Assembly: GCF_900115845.1 (NCBI RefSeq)
Contig: NZ_FOXX01000005.1
Span: 1 to 64,000, forward strand
Source: Priestia endophytica DSM 13796
Lineage (GTDB): Bacteria; Bacillota; Bacilli; Bacillales; Bacillaceae_H
Length of the DNA: 64,000 nucleotides
Direction of reading: 5' to 3'
In this document: positions 1 to 8,630 of the stretch, one piece after another
Layout: every line of letters starts with the position of its first letter
Numbering within the stretch: the first letter of the stretch is position 1
Notes under the pieces: model-generated
Told to the model about the DNA's origin: nothing
Seen by the model: the letters and a program-made list of their open reading frames with translations, nothing else
Database searches by the model: none
Translations under genes and position numbers: made by a program

Positions 1-405
1 GGCGTAATTTACGCAGATGCACAAGAATGTAAAGAGCTTGTAGAGCGTACAGGTATCGACTGCCTAGCTCCAGCACTTGGTTCTGTTCATGGTCCTTACA
101 AAGGGGAGCCAAACTTAGGATTCAAGGAAATGGAAGAAATCAGTGGTCTTACAAACATGCCGCTTGTATTACACGGTGGTACTGGAATTCCAACAAAAGA
201 TATCCAAAAAGCGATTTCTTTCGGTACAGCTAAAATCAATGTAAACACAGAAAACCAAATTTCTTCTGCAAAAGCTGTTCGTGAAGTATTAGCAACAGAC
301 GCTGAAGTATATGATCCACGTAAATACCTAGGACCAGCTCGTGAAGCAATTAAAGAGACTGTTATTGGTAAAATGCGTGAGTTTGGTTCTTCAAACAAAG
401 CATAA
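1..405 (+). CDS. fbaA: Class II fructose-1,6-bisphosphate aldolase, C-terminal part
   Basis: The reading frame is open from base 1 to the TAA at 403-405, so only the last 134 residues of a roughly 285-residue enzyme are present. It cleaves fructose-1,6-bisphosphate to dihydroxyacetone phosphate and glyceraldehyde-3-phosphate in glycolysis and gluconeogenesis. GSVHGPY and VLHGGTGIP carry the zinc-ligand histidines of class II aldolases, and INVNTE is the dihydroxyacetone-phosphate-binding segment. The transaldolase gene downstream is the neighbour expected from B. subtilis fbaA-ywjH. A hairpin terminator follows at once, so the two genes are probably separated transcriptionally. The product is certain; the start lies outside the window. 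Confidence 0.95.
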   Translation, partial: GVIYADAQECKELVERTGIDCLAPALGSVHGPYKGEPNLGFKEMEEISGLTNMPLVLHGGTGIPTKDIQKAISFGTAKINVNTENQISSAKAVREVLATDAEVYDPRKYLGPAREAIKETVIGKMREFGSSNKA

Positions 406-413
406 TTAAACAT

Positions 414-452
414 GTGAGGAAGTCTTTTTTGCAAGCTTCCTCACTTTTATAT
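414..452 (+). terminator. Rho-independent terminator after fbaA
   Basis: GTGAGGAAG (414-422) pairs with CTTCCTCAC (436-444) across a 13-nt loop and is followed by TTTTATAT. It lies 8 nt after the aldolase stop codon. Confidence 0.75.
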
Positions 453-501
453 CTTTCTTGTAACCGTTTTAAATAAAAGGAAAAGAGAAGGGATGAGGAA
501 A

Positions 502-1149
502 ATGAAATTTTTTATCGATACAGCAAATCTAGATGAAATCAAAGAGGCACATGAATTAGGAATTCTAGCTGGTGTTACAACAAATCCTAGCCTAGTTGCA
601 AAAGAGAATGTATCTTTCGAAGAGCGTTTAAAAGAAATCGCTAGTCTTGTTCCAGGATCTGTAAGTGCAGAGGTTATTTCATTAAAAGCGGAGGAAATGA
701 TTGAAGAAGGAAAAGAGCTTGCTCAAATTTCTCCGAATATTACGATAAAAGTTCCAATGACTCCCGATGGCTTAAAAGCTGTCAAATATTTTTCTGAAGC
801 GGGCATTAAAACAAACGTTACACTTGTTTTCTCTGCAAACCAAGCACTTTTAGCAGCACGTGCAGGTGCAACATATGTATCTCCATTTTTAGGACGTCTT
901 GATGACCTTGGTCATGATGGATTAGATTTAATCAGTGAAATTGCCGAAATCTTTGCAATTCATGATTTACCAACGGAGATTATTGCTGCAAGTATCCGTC
1001 ATCCGTTACATGTTAAAGAAGCAGCCTTACGTGGTGCAGATATTGCGACAATTCCGTTAAAAGTTATCATGCAACTTTTCCACCATCCATTAACAGAACA
1101 AGGTATTGAGAAATTCCTACAAGACTGGGAAGCTCGTGTGAACGTTTGA
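502..1149 (+). CDS. tal: Transaldolase (fructose-6-phosphate aldolase-like family)
   Basis: The 215-residue product matches the short, decameric TalC/FSA-type transaldolases of Bacillus (YwjH). It transfers a dihydroxyacetone unit between sugar phosphates in the non-oxidative pentose phosphate pathway. The N-terminus [16 protein letters not shown] and the segment [13 protein letters not shown] are family hallmarks. The Schiff-base lysine lies in NITIKVPMT, and SPFLGRLDD and ASIRHP are conserved. An ATG at 493 is in frame, but the ATG at 502 gives the normal family N-terminus and has the purine-rich GGGATGAGG before it, so 502 is preferred. A strong terminator follows. Function is certain for the fold and very likely for transaldolase activity. 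Confidence 0.94.
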   Translation: MKFFIDTANLDEIKEAHELGILAGVTTNPSLVAKENVSFEERLKEIASLVPGSVSAEVISLKAEEMIEEGKELAQISPNITIKVPMTPDGLKAVKYFSEAGIKTNVTLVFSANQALLAARAGATYVSPFLGRLDDLGHDGLDLISEIAEIFAIHDLPTEIIAASIRHPLHVKEAALRGADIATIPLKVIMQLFHHPLTEQGIEKFLQDWEARVNV

Positions 1150-1156
1150 TAGATGA

Positions 1157-1192
1157 AAAAATCCCTCTAGAAATATCTAGAGGGATTTTTTG
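1157..1192. terminator. Bidirectional terminator between tal and a DUF1129-like gene
   Basis: AAAAATCCCTCTAG and CTAGAGGGATTTTT form a near-perfect stem around a 6-nt loop. A runs and T runs flank both sides, so it can serve the plus-strand tal and the minus-strand gene that ends at 1193. Confidence 0.85.
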
Positions 1193-1852
1193 TTAGACCC
1201 ATTCATTCTGAAGGGACTTAGACCATTTTTTTAAAGTATATTGAATCAGGAATAATGATAAGGTAATAAAGAAACTAATGGAAAGATTAATAGGCAATGT
1301 CCAAACACCTTCAAATAAATACCTTGAGACAATAAAAGATGGAATACTTAATGCTCCAACGATGATAGTGATCACAGTCCATAACTTTGAATCTGCGTTT
1401 TTAAGTAACTTCATGAAGCAAGCAATAAGAAGAGCTAAAGAAATTAAGCTAATAAGATAAGGAATGATTGAAAAGGTATCTTTTGAGAATCTATCAAAGA
1501 ATGTGCTAAGAAACTGCCCTGCTGTTTCGACAATAAACATCCACATAAGCATTAAGGTTCCAAAATAAAAGGCATCAATTAGCTGAACTGATTTTGTTTC
1601 CTTAGGTAAGTTCGCTACAATATCTTTACTATATTGTTTTAAGTCCCGACCAAATAAATCTTCTGCATTTTTTCCATGTTTTTGCCCTGTGATTAAGTGC
1701 TCAATAATTTCTAAAAGCGTTTCCTCTATTGCGCGTTCAGAAACATTGCTTCCTCTTACATAGGCAAGCACTATTTCGTAAGCAGCAGCATTTCCCCTTG
1801 TTAAACTTCGTTGAAGAATAGTATTCCTTTTAATTAGTTCTTCTGTAGTCAA
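1193..1852 (-). CDS. DUF1129/HAAS-like membrane protein (paralogue 1)
   Basis: The 219-residue product has a soluble helical N-terminal half (residues 1-85) and about four hydrophobic segments at roughly 92-112, 127-148, 154-175 and 184-205. The N-terminal part, with LLEIIEHLITGQKHGKNAEDLFG, resembles the helical HAAS/DUF1129 modules that are often encoded beside PadR regulators. Translation starts at a TTG (1850-1852) with AAAAGGAG 10 nt upstream. It is last in a three-gene operon behind padR and a clear paralogue (1896-2567), sharing blocks such as LPKETK, TLM/IFMWMFI and the IWTIP/VWTLP element. The function is unknown. In similar operons the membrane protein is thought to act with the PadR regulator in envelope signalling, which is inference here. 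Confidence 0.75.
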   Translation of the reverse strand: MTTEELIKRNTILQRSLTRGNAAAYEIVLAYVRGSNVSERAIEETLLEIIEHLITGQKHGKNAEDLFGRDLKQYSKDIVANLPKETKSVQLIDAFYFGTLMLMWMFIVETAGQFLSTFFDRFSKDTFSIIPYLISLISLALLIACFMKLLKNADSKLWTVITIIVGALSIPSFIVSRYLFEGVWTLPINLSISFFITLSLFLIQYTLKKWSKSLQNEWV

Positions 1853-1895
1853 CGTTTTTTGCTCCTTTTATAGGTTTTTTAGTTTATGTGAATGC

Positions 1896-2567
1896 TTAGC
1901 TGTAGGAGATTTTTGTTTCAAGATGTATTGAATATTTTTTAAATGCGTATTGAAGAGTGAAAAGTAGACAAGTAATAGAGATGCTTATTAACAGATTCAT
2001 CGGAATTGTCCATATGTCTTTAAAAATTTGGTCTGTGAGAACGTATAAGATAGTACCGATGACGAACGTAGAAACTCCAAGGGCAATCCAGCCTTTTGAG
2101 CCATAAACACTATTTTTAATAGCTTTTAAAACTGCCCAAATGATAATCCATGTAAAAGGCCATGAAATTAAAAAGGGAAGGAGGGAAATACGATCTTCTG
2201 AAAAAGCAGGGTAGAAGAGACCAATGATTTCTCCAATAGTTTTAGGAATAAACATCCACATAAAAATTAAAGTATTGAAATAAAGCATATTCATAAATTG
2301 AAGAGCTTTTGTTTCCTTAGGTAGATTGACTAATACATCATCACAATAAGCCTTTGAATCAGAGCCGAAGATTTCTTCCGCCATTTTGCCATTTTGCTGT
2401 CCAATAACGAGATGTTCCAATATTTCAAGTAACGCTTCTTCTGTGGCTCGCTCAGATAGTGAGTTCAGTCTTATATAGACAACCATATTCTCGTAAACTT
2501 TTTCGTTATGAGTATTTAGGGATGCCTGTAGTTCCCTATTCCTCTTAATAATATCTTTCATATTCAA
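1896..2567 (-). CDS. DUF1129/HAAS-like membrane protein (paralogue 2)
   Basis: The 223-residue product has the same design as its neighbour: a soluble helical N-terminal half containing LLEILEHLVIGQQNGKMAEE, then about four membrane segments in the C-terminal half. The likely start is TTG at 2565-2567; its SD (AAAGGAG) lies inside the last codons of padR, whose stop codon sits one base before this start. That spacing implies translational coupling to the regulator. An ATG two codons in (2559-2561) is an alternative. No catalytic motif is visible. Tandem duplication within the operon is the simplest origin of the pair. A regulator-associated membrane role is inferred from context only. Confidence 0.75.
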   Translation of the reverse strand: MNMKDIIKRNRELQASLNTHNEKVYENMVVYIRLNSLSERATEEALLEILEHLVIGQQNGKMAEEIFGSDSKAYCDDVLVNLPKETKALQFMNMLYFNTLIFMWMFIPKTIGEIIGLFYPAFSEDRISLLPFLISWPFTWIIIWAVLKAIKNSVYGSKGWIALGVSTFVIGTILYVLTDQIFKDIWTIPMNLLISISITCLLFTLQYAFKKYSIHLETKISYS

Positions 2568-2568
2568 G

Positions 2569-2892
2569 CTACATCTCTCCTTTCAACTGACTAACGGCCC
2601 CAATGATATCATCCCAATTTTCTTCAAACTGCTTTAAGGCTTCTTTTCCTTCACTTGTCAGTTTGTAGTATTTTCGGTTTGGACCTGATGGAGAAGGTTT
2701 CATTGTGCCTTTAATCCATTTTAGTCTTTGCATACGAGCAAGCACTGGATAAATACTTCCTTCTTTCACCATAGTTAGCCCTGCCTGATGAAGACGCTCA
2801 CTAAGTTCATATCCATATACTTCTTTTTGAGAGATAACAAGCAAAATACAGCCTTCTAGTATCCCTTTTAGTAACTGGCTTTGATTATCCAA
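2569..2892 (-). CDS. PadR-family transcriptional regulator
   Basis: The 107-residue product is a compact PadR winged helix. Residues about 10-85 hold the family core: ILEGCILLVISQKEVYGYEL, then EGSIYPVLARMQRLKWI and the wing region RKYYKLTSEGKEAL. PadR proteins are dimeric repressors, usually autoregulatory, that respond to phenolics, drugs or envelope signals. Translation starts at a TTG with GGTGATGAG upstream. It leads a three-gene operon with two DUF1129-like membrane proteins. Two identical 20-nt sites lie in its promoter region, one of them over the -35 element, consistent with autorepression. The signal is unknown. Confidence 0.88.
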   Translation of the reverse strand: MDNQSQLLKGILEGCILLVISQKEVYGYELSERLHQAGLTMVKEGSIYPVLARMQRLKWIKGTMKPSPSGPNRKYYKLTSEGKEALKQFEENWDDIIGAVSQLKGEM

Positions 2893-3294
2893 TTGTTCTC
2901 ATCACCACAATTCTTACCTATATTGTTTTGCAAGGTAGATTACATACATTATATTCCAGTCTATATTGTTTTGCAAGGTACCTATATTCATTTATTGAAA
3001 TTTGAGGAAGTAAGAATTGTTTTTTTAGGCAAGAATGATATATTGTATGGTAGAAGAAGGTTGAGAATAAGAAAAAAGATAGGGGTTAAAAAGAATTACT
3101 TTTTTCTTTATATGTGTGAAAAACCCTATCGTCATCCTTTTTTGAAAGTGTTATCATAAGGTAGTCTATTATAAATTGTTTAAAGTTTTTATTATTTTTG
3201 TAACATATAAGTTATTATCGGCAATAATGATGACGAACGTATAATACGTAACTCTGACATAGTAGAACATCGGTCTGCTAGAAAGGAGAATAAC
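2893..3294. other. 402-bp divergent intergenic region padR/murA2
   Basis: Besides the padR promoter and repeats, it holds an inverted repeat GATAGGG (3078-3084)/CCCTATC (3124-3130) with a long loop that contains AAAAAG/CTTTTT. I could not settle on a murA2 promoter. The short plus-strand frame across 2881-3159 has no SD and looks non-coding. Confidence 0.5.
2918..2980 (-). promoter_or_regulatory. padR operon promoter with duplicated operator-like sites
   Basis: On the minus strand a sigma-A promoter reads TTGCAA (2971-2976), 17 nt, TATAAT (2948-2953). The 20-mer CTATATTGTTTTGCAAGGTA (plus strand) occurs twice without mismatch, at 2918-2937 and 2961-2980, 43 bp apart or about four helical turns. 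Each copy is an imperfect dyad (TACCTTG-N5-CAATATA on the minus strand). The upstream copy covers the -35 and the other lies just past the expected start of transcription, as expected for a repressor site pair. Confidence 0.72.
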
Positions 3295-4581
3295 ATGGAA
3301 AAATTGAAAATTGAAGGTGGTCACAAGTTAAAAGGTGAAGTGAGAATAAGCGGGGCTAAAAATAGTGCTGTTGCTTTAATTCCTGCTACGATTTTAGCTG
3401 AGTCGCCTGTTACAATCGAAGGTCTTCCTGATATTTCGGATGTTGCCATCCTAAGCAGCTTAATTGAGGAAATTGGCGGAAGTGTTTCAATGGATGCTCA
3501 CGAGCTTAAAATAAATCCTGAAAAGATGATTTCTATGCCGCTCCCAAATGGAAAGGTGAAAAGGCTACGAGCTTCTTATTATTTAATGGGAGCTATGCTT
3601 GGAAGATTTAAGAAAGCAGTTGTTGGACTTCCTGGAGGATGTCATTTAGGTCCTCGTCCAATAGACCAGCATATTAAAGGCTTTGAAGCTCTAGGGGCAA
3701 AGGTGACCAATGAGCAGGGAGCTATCTATTTGCGAGCAGAAGAGTTAAAAGGAGCACGTATCTATTTAGATGTTGTCAGTGTTGGGGCTACAATTAATAT
3801 TATGCTTGCAGCTGTAAGAGCAAAAGGGCGCACTGTTATTGAAAATGCGGCGAAAGAGCCGGAAATCATTGATGTTGCTACCCTTCTTACAAGCATGGGA
3901 GCACGTATTAAAGGGGCAGGAACAGACGTTATTCGTATTGATGGAGTTGATCATCTAAGCGGTTGCCGTCATTCCATTATTCCTGATCGGATTGAAGCAG
4001 GTACATACATGATAATGGCGGCTTCAATGGGAGAAGAAGTGTTAATTGACAATGTAATCCCTAAGCATATCGAACCATTAATTGCAAAACTTCGTGAGAT
4101 TGGAGTAGAAGTGCAAACGAAAAATGATCAAGTGCTTATTAGAGGAAAAGAAAACTTAAAAGCAGCAGATATTAAGACACTCGTTCACCCTGGATTCCCA
4201 ACAGATTTACAGCAACCAATTACAGCTCTTCTAACAAAAGCAGAAGGGACAAGCATGGTAACTGATACTATTTATAGTGCGCGCTTCAAACATATTGATG
4301 AATTAAGAAGAATGAACGCTTCTGTAAAAGTAGAGGGTCGTTCTGCTATTATTAATGGTCCAACAGAGCTTCAAGGAGCAAAAGTGAAAGCTTCTGATTT
4401 GCGAGCAGGTGCAGCACTTGTAACAGCAGGATTAATGGCAAAAGGTATCACTGAGATTACTGGACTTGAGCATATTGACAGAGGGTATAGTCATCTCGTT
4501 GATAAACTCTCAGGTTTAGGTGCAGTTATTTGGCGCGAACGTATGACAGAACAGGAAATTGAGCAATTTCAAAATTCTTAA
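3295..4581 (+). CDS. murA2: UDP-N-acetylglucosamine 1-carboxyvinyltransferase 2
   Basis: The 428-residue enzyme transfers enolpyruvate from PEP to UDP-GlcNAc, the first committed step of peptidoglycan synthesis, in the cytosol. It has the two-domain EPSP-synthase-like fold. K22-N23 in SGAKNS binds substrate, and the loop [15 protein letters not shown] carries the catalytic, fosfomycin-sensitive Cys116. [11 protein letters not shown] and RIEAGTYM are also conserved. The ATG at 3295 has AAAGGAG 7 nt upstream. Its position before glpX and rho identifies it as the MurAB/MurZ paralogue of B. subtilis; the main MurAA copy is at 32351-33655. It probably forms an operon with glpX, 24 nt downstream. 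Confidence 0.95.
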   Translation: MEKLKIEGGHKLKGEVRISGAKNSAVALIPATILAESPVTIEGLPDISDVAILSSLIEEIGGSVSMDAHELKINPEKMISMPLPNGKVKRLRASYYLMGAMLGRFKKAVVGLPGGCHLGPRPIDQHIKGFEALGAKVTNEQGAIYLRAEELKGARIYLDVVSVGATINIMLAAVRAKGRTVIENAAKEPEIIDVATLLTSMGARIKGAGTDVIRIDGVDHLSGCRHSIIPDRIEAGTYMIMAASMGEEVLIDNVIPKHIEPLIAKLREIGVEVQTKNDQVLIRGKENLKAADIKTLVHPGFPTDLQQPITALLTKAEGTSMVTDTIYSARFKHIDELRRMNASVKVEGRSAIINGPTELQGAKVKASDLRAGAALVTAGLMAKGITEITGLEHIDRGYSHLVDKLSGLGAVIWRERMTEQEIEQFQNS

Positions 4582-4605
4582 ATCACCGACTGGAGATGGA
4601 TGAGA

Positions 4606-5574
4606 ATGGAAAGAAGTTTATCAATGGAGTTAGTTCGTGTAACAGAAGCAGCAGCTCTTGCATCAGGACGATGGATGGGAAGAGGAAAAAAAGCAGAAGC
4701 AGATGAGGCTGCTACATCTGCAATGCGTGATGTTTTTGACACAATCCCAATGAAAGGGACTGTTGTGATTGGTGAGGGGGAAATGGATGAAGCGCCAATG
4801 CTATATATTGGTGAGAAGCTTGGTACAGGTTATGGGCCACGTGTTGATGTTGCTGTTGACCCTCTTGAAGGAACAAATATTGTTGCAGCAGGAGGGTGGA
4901 ATGCCCTAGCTGTATTAGCTGTTGCGGATAATGGGAACTTACTTCATGCCCCTGATATGTATATGGAGAAAATTGCTGTAGGTCCGGAAGCTGTTGGCAA
5001 AGTTGATATTAATGCTTCTGTTATTGATAACTTGAGAGCGGTAGCAAAAGCTAAAAACAAAGATATTGAAGATGTTGTAGCAACAGTCCTAAATCGTTCA
5101 CGTCATGAGAGAATCATTGATGAGCTTCGTGTAGCAGGTGCACGTATTAAGCTTATTAACGATGGAGACGTTGCAGGGGCTATTAACACAGCTTTTGACA
5201 ATACAGGCGTTGACATTTTATTTGGTTCAGGCGGAGCGCCAGAAGGTGTTTTAGCTGCTGTTGCTTTAAAATGTTTAGGTGGGGAACTTCAGGGGAAGCT
5301 TTTACCACAAAGTGAAGAAGAATTAAAACGTTGTAAAGAAATGGGCATTGAGGATGTTGATCGCGTTCTTTATATGGATGACCTTGTAAAAGGGGAAGAT
5401 GCCATCTTTGCAGCGACAGGGGTAACAGATGGTGAACTTTTAAAAGGTGTTCAATTTAAAGGATCTATCGGTACAACTCAATCACTTGTTATGAGAGCAA
5501 AATCCGGTACAGTTCGTTTTGTTGATGGTCGTCACAGTCTGAAGAAAAAGCCAAACCTAGTTATTAAGCCATAA
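4606..5574 (+). CDS. glpX: Class II fructose-1,6-bisphosphatase
   Basis: The 322-residue GlpX-type enzyme hydrolyses fructose-1,6-bisphosphate to fructose-6-phosphate in gluconeogenesis. Metal-binding and substrate signatures are visible: [32 protein letters not shown] and [13 protein letters not shown]. They belong to the lithium-sensitive phosphatase fold. The family N-terminus is [17 protein letters not shown], which fits the ATG at 4606; GGAG (4592-4595) lies 10 nt before it. An in-frame ATG at 4600 lies only 4 nt after the GGAG and cannot be excluded. It is downstream of murA2 and upstream of the rho leader, as in B. subtilis. No clear U-tract terminator follows, only the hairpin at 5667-5699. 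Confidence 0.94.
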   Translation: MERSLSMELVRVTEAAALASGRWMGRGKKAEADEAATSAMRDVFDTIPMKGTVVIGEGEMDEAPMLYIGEKLGTGYGPRVDVAVDPLEGTNIVAAGGWNALAVLAVADNGNLLHAPDMYMEKIAVGPEAVGKVDINASVIDNLRAVAKAKNKDIEDVVATVLNRSRHERIIDELRVAGARIKLINDGDVAGAINTAFDNTGVDILFGSGGAPEGVLAAVALKCLGGELQGKLLPQSEEELKRCKEMGIEDVDRVLYMDDLVKGEDAIFAATGVTDGELLKGVQFKGSIGTTQSLVMRAKSGTVRFVDGRHSLKKKPNLVIKP

Positions 5575-5666
5575 CGGAACTTTTTAACCATAATTAAAAT
5601 TAGAGCTATCATATCTTGTATTTCTTTTGATAATGTACTATTTTAATAGTTGTATAAAGTCTAATG

Positions 5667-5699
5667 ATCAAGCGTTGCCAGATTGAGGCAACGCTTGAT
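5667..5699. terminator. Strong hairpin after glpX, no U-tract
   Basis: ATCAAGCGTTGCC (5667-5679) pairs perfectly with GGCAACGCTTGAT (5687-5699) over a 7-nt loop. The next bases, ATATTACTGG, are not a proper U-tract, so termination may be partial or the hairpin may protect the mRNA 3' end. Confidence 0.5.
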
Positions 5700-5828
5700 A
5701 TATTACTGGAATTTGTTTCCATTTCCTTTATAGTGACATTAGCCTAAAATGAAGGAAATGAAGGGATGAGCGCGAATTTATCTTTAATCTCCATTTCTAA
5801 GTCCCATTGTGATAGCTCACCTTTTTTG

Positions 5829-5858
5829 TTGATTAAAAAGTGTAAAAAGGGTTAGAAT
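5829..5858 (+). promoter_or_regulatory. Candidate sigma-A promoter for rho
   Basis: TTGATT (5829-5834) and TAGAAT (5853-5858) are separated by 18 nt. This would give rho a 5' leader of about 290 nt, similar to the long leader known for B. subtilis rho. The match is moderate. Confidence 0.4.
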
Positions 5859-5877
5859 AGAGAATGCTACACAAATA

Positions 5878-5936
5878 GAAAAACACTACTCTACTCTTTA
5901 TACTTCTGTTTATCTTATCTCAACTGCTTTTTATCC
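5878..5936 (+). promoter_or_regulatory. C-rich, G-poor rut-like tract in the rho leader
   Basis: These 59 nt contain 15 C and only 2 G, with many UC/AC dimers spaced through an unstructured pyrimidine-rich segment. That composition is the hallmark of Rho-utilisation (rut) sites. Its position in the 5' leader of rho itself suggests autogenous Rho-dependent attenuation, as reported for B. subtilis rho. The reading as a rut site is inference. Confidence 0.45.
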
Positions 5937-6156
5937 AGAACAAAGTAGTAAAGATGAACTCCTACACGTTAGAAGTTTTAATTTATCTTCTCCTAAAATA
6001 TAGATTGATCCCAGCGGAAAAATAGTAAAAGAATTATTTAGGAAGAACAGGCTAAACGAGTATTTAGTTTTTTTATCATTGTTTGTGCAAGCTTTCCTAA
6101 TGCTTTATAAAATCTTGCATTTTTGAAAAATTTTATCTTGAAAAGTGGTGTTTTCC

Positions 6157-7431
6157 ATGAGCTTAACATTATCGAGTTTAGAAAATATGAAATTAAAAGA
6201 ATTATATGAGCACGCTCGTGAATATAGTGTTTCATACTATAGTAAGTTAACTAAAAAGGAATTAATCTTTGCAATTTTAAAAGCACAAGCTGAAAAGGAT
6301 GGCTTACTATTTATGGAAGGTGTTCTTGAAATTATTCAATCAGAGGGTTTTGGTTTTTTACGTCCAATTAACTACTCTCCAAGTTCAGAAGATATTTATA
6401 TTTCAGCATCTCAAATTCGTCGTTTTGATTTGCGTAACGGAGACAAAGTTTCTGGGAAAGTACGCCCTCCTAAAGAAAATGAACGTTATTATGGTTTGTT
6501 ACACGTGGAAGCGGTTAACGGAGATGATCCAGAGTCTGCAAAAGAACGTGTACACTTCCCTGCGTTGACTCCAATTTATCCAGATCGTCAAATTACGCTT
6601 GAAACAAAACCAAATCACTTATCGACTCGTGTGATGGATTTGATTGCTCCTGTTGGTTTTGGTCAGCGTGGTCTTATTGTAGCCCCGCCAAAAGCAGGGA
6701 AAACAATGCTTTTAAAAGAAATTGCTAACAGCATTGCTACAAATAATCCAGAAGCAGAGCTTATTGTTCTTCTTATTGACGAGCGTCCTGAAGAAGTAAC
6801 AGATATTGAGCGTTCTGTAGAAGGGGATGTTGTTAGTTCAACATTTGACGAAGTTCCAGAAAACCATATCAAAGTAGCAGAACTTGTTCTAGAGCGTGCT
6901 ATGCGTTTAGTAGAACATAAAAAAGATGTTGTTATCTTAATGGATAGTATTACAAGATTAGCTCGCGCTTATAACTTAGTTATTCCACCAAGTGGACGTA
7001 CGCTTTCAGGCGGTATTGATCCTGCAGCGTTCCACCGTCCAAAGCGATTTTTTGGGGCTGCCCGAAATATTGAAGAAGGCGGTAGTTTAACTATTCTTGC
7101 AACAGCGCTTGTTGATACAGGTTCACGTATGGATGACGTTATTTATGAAGAGTTTAAAGGTACAGGAAACATGGAGCTTCATCTTGACCGTTCACTTGCT
7201 GAGAAGCGTATCTTCCCTGCGATTGATATTCGTCGTTCAGGTACTCGTAAAGAAGAAATGTTGATCCCGAAAGAGCATCTTGATCATTTATGGGCAATCC
7301 GTAAAACAATGGCAGATGCTCCTGACTTTGTTGATAAGTTTATGCGTCGTTTACGTCAAACGAAATCAAACGAAGATTTCTTTCAAGCATTGACAGAGGA
7401 AAGAAAAGCGGTCACACACGGCAAACGTTAA
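6157..7431 (+). CDS. rho: Transcription termination factor Rho
   Basis: The 424-residue hexameric RNA-dependent ATPase releases nascent transcripts at C-rich sites. Residues 1-45 form the Rho N-terminal helical domain ([17 protein letters not shown]). The cold-shock-like RNA-binding domain follows ([16 protein letters not shown]). The RecA-type ATPase contains Walker A PPKAGKTM, Walker [15 protein letters not shown], the Q/R-loop segment [21 protein letters not shown] and the arginine-finger region. GTG codons at 6145 and 6148 are in frame, but the ATG at 6157 gives the normal N-terminus with GTGGTG 6 nt upstream. The long leader suggests autoregulation. It is followed by rpmE with its own promoter. 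Confidence 0.96.
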   Translation: MSLTLSSLENMKLKELYEHAREYSVSYYSKLTKKELIFAILKAQAEKDGLLFMEGVLEIIQSEGFGFLRPINYSPSSEDIYISASQIRRFDLRNGDKVSGKVRPPKENERYYGLLHVEAVNGDDPESAKERVHFPALTPIYPDRQITLETKPNHLSTRVMDLIAPVGFGQRGLIVAPPKAGKTMLLKEIANSIATNNPEAELIVLLIDERPEEVTDIERSVEGDVVSSTFDEVPENHIKVAELVLERAMRLVEHKKDVVILMDSITRLARAYNLVIPPSGRTLSGGIDPAAFHRPKRFFGAARNIEEGGSLTILATALVDTGSRMDDVIYEEFKGTGNMELHLDRSLAEKRIFPAIDIRRSGTRKEEMLIPKEHLDHLWAIRKTMADAPDFVDKFMRRLRQTKSNEDFFQALTEERKAVTHGKR

Positions 7432-7457
7432 CATTTTCTTCTTATAAAACAATGCTA

Positions 7458-7486
7458 TTGCAAAAGAAGTAAACCCTTGTTATAAT
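7458..7486 (+). promoter_or_regulatory. sigma-A promoter of rpmE
   Basis: TTGCAA (7458-7463), 17-nt spacer, perfect TATAAT (7481-7486). It lies in the gap between rho and rpmE. Confidence 0.75.
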
Positions 7487-7491
7487 TCAAA

Positions 7492-7556
7492 GATGTGCGA
7501 CATCACGCAATCAGCGTGGATATAACTCTGTTTCAGATGATTCAGGGCGGAAGGAG
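7492..7556 (+). promoter_or_regulatory. Possible L31 mRNA leader
   Basis: Between the predicted transcription start and the SD lies a GC-rich stretch with a hairpin CACGC-AATCA-GCGTG (7504-7518). Leaders of rpmE genes in Firmicutes are known candidates for autoregulation by L31. I see only this one clear hairpin. Confidence 0.3.
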
Positions 7557-7565
7557 ATGAAAAAC

Positions 7566-7766
7566 ATGAAATCAGCAATTCATCCGGATTATAAAAAAGC
7601 GACAGTAAAATGTTCTTGCGGAAATGAATTTGAAACTGGTTCTGTTAAAGAAGAGGTACGCGTAGAGGTTTGCTCTGAGTGCCATCCATTCTACACAGGA
7701 CGTCAACGTTTTGCTTCTGCAGACGGTCGTGTTGAACGTTTCAATAAAAAATACGGTCTTAAGTAA
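7566..7766 (+). CDS. rpmE: 50S ribosomal protein L31, zinc-binding form
   Basis: The 66-residue protein is the C+ (zinc) form of L31: VKCSCG near residue 15 and [14 protein letters not shown] near residue 36 supply the four cysteine ligands. It sits at the central protuberance of the 50S subunit. In Bacillus the zinc form is used in growth and is replaced by the zinc-free YtiA under zinc limitation. An ATG at 7557 directly abuts the SD AAGGAG (7551-7556) and cannot be used efficiently. The ATG at 7566 has 9-nt spacing and gives the family N-terminus MKSAIHP. It has its own promoter and terminator. Confidence 0.96.
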   Translation: MKSAIHPDYKKATVKCSCGNEFETGSVKEEVRVEVCSECHPFYTGRQRFASADGRVERFNKKYGLK

Positions 7767-7784
7767 TCGTAAATATGTACGATC

Positions 7785-7821
7785 AAAACAGGCAAGCGGC
7801 TCAAGCTCTTGCCTGTTTTTT
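7785..7821 (+). terminator. Terminator after rpmE
   Basis: AAAACAGGCAAG (7785-7796) pairs with CTTGCCTGTTTT (7808-7819) and continues into a T run. Confidence 0.88.
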
Positions 7822-7991
7822 ACATAGTGAAACATAAAACGTTTATATTATCATAGGGCACCTAGGAAGATATGTATAAAACTTATCTTCTTTTTAATGT
7901 GTTTCGCTCTAAACATAGAAAAGCGTAACGTATGGAAAGCTAATCCTAAGGATATGTAAAGAGAGATGAATAACAAGGTAAGGAGAATTTG

Positions 7992-8564
7992 ATGGCACAG
8001 TTATTTTTTAAATATGGCGCAATGAATAGTGGAAAATCAATTGAAATTTTAAAAGTGGCAAACAACTATGAGGAACAAAATAAAACAGTCCTTATGTTTA
8101 CTTCTGGAATTGATACAAGAGATGAAATTGGATATGTCTCAAGTAGAGTTGGCCTTCGTCGAAAAGCTATTCCAATATTTGATGACACCGACATCTTTAA
8201 TATTGTCTTGGATCATTCTCCAAAGCCGAACTGTATCCTTATTGATGAAGCTCAGTTTCTTAATAAAGATAACGTTTTACAGCTTGCTCGTATTGTAGAT
8301 GAACTCAATATTCCTGTTATGTGTTTTGGACTCAAAAATGATTTTCAAAACGAACTTTTTGAAGGAAGTCGTTATTTATTAATTTATGCTGATAAAGTAG
8401 AAGAAATGAAGACAATTTGCTGGTTTTGTGAGCGTAAAGCAATTATGAATTTACGCGTAGATGATGCTGGGAAGCCTGTTTATACAGGAGAACAAATTCA
8501 AATTGGGGGAAATGATTCCTACTATCCAGTTTGTCGTAAATGTCATGCTAATCCGCCTCTGTAA
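7992..8564 (+). CDS. tdk: Thymidine kinase (lactobacillus/streptococcus-type)
   Basis: The 190-residue cytosolic kinase phosphorylates thymidine to dTMP in salvage. It is a type II thymidine kinase with P-loop GAMNSGKS at residues 10-17, Walker [10 protein letters not shown] and a zinc ribbon formed by CWFCERKA and CRKCHA. Start ATG 7992 has AAGGAG 6 nt upstream; a TTG at 7989 is less likely. Position between rpmE and prfA equals B. subtilis tdk, but the N-terminus [16 protein letters not shown] is that of lactobacillus and streptococcus enzymes. Typical Bacillus Tdk has a longer lead-in and CGSMFSGKS. This points to in-place replacement by a xenologue. Catalytic features are intact. Confidence 0.93.
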   Translation: MAQLFFKYGAMNSGKSIEILKVANNYEEQNKTVLMFTSGIDTRDEIGYVSSRVGLRRKAIPIFDDTDIFNIVLDHSPKPNCILIDEAQFLNKDNVLQLARIVDELNIPVMCFGLKNDFQNELFEGSRYLLIYADKVEEMKTICWFCERKAIMNLRVDDAGKPVYTGEQIQIGGNDSYYPVCRKCHANPPL

Positions 8565-8578
8565 AATAAATAGTAATG

Positions 8579-8630
8579 GAAAAAGCGATGAAAATTCTTT
8601 TCTAGTTGAAGAGTTTTTATCGCTTTTTCT
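8579..8630 (+). terminator. Terminator after tdk
   Basis: AAAAAGCGAT (8580-8589) pairs with ATCGCTTTTT (8619-8628); the arms extend inward with GAAAA/TTTTT. A T run ends the structure. Confidence 0.8.

Larger units (their letters stand above)
5575..6156. other. 582-bp glpX-rho intergenic region and rho leader
   Basis: It holds the hairpin at 5667-5699, a candidate promoter at 5829-5858 and a C-rich, G-poor tract at 5878-5936. No convincing gene is present. One frame stays open for about 60 codons over 5832-6002 but has no start or SD. Confidence 0.6.

Noticed and set aside
2881-3159. Plus-strand open frame of 92 codons between padR and murA2
   Set aside because: No SD, cysteine- and isoleucine-rich low-quality composition, and it crosses the padR promoter and both operator-like repeats.
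5832-6002. Possible decayed gene between glpX and rho (about 60 codons open, then a stop)
   Set aside because: No start codon or SD. The coding look comes from the pyrimidine-rich rut-like tract in the rho leader.
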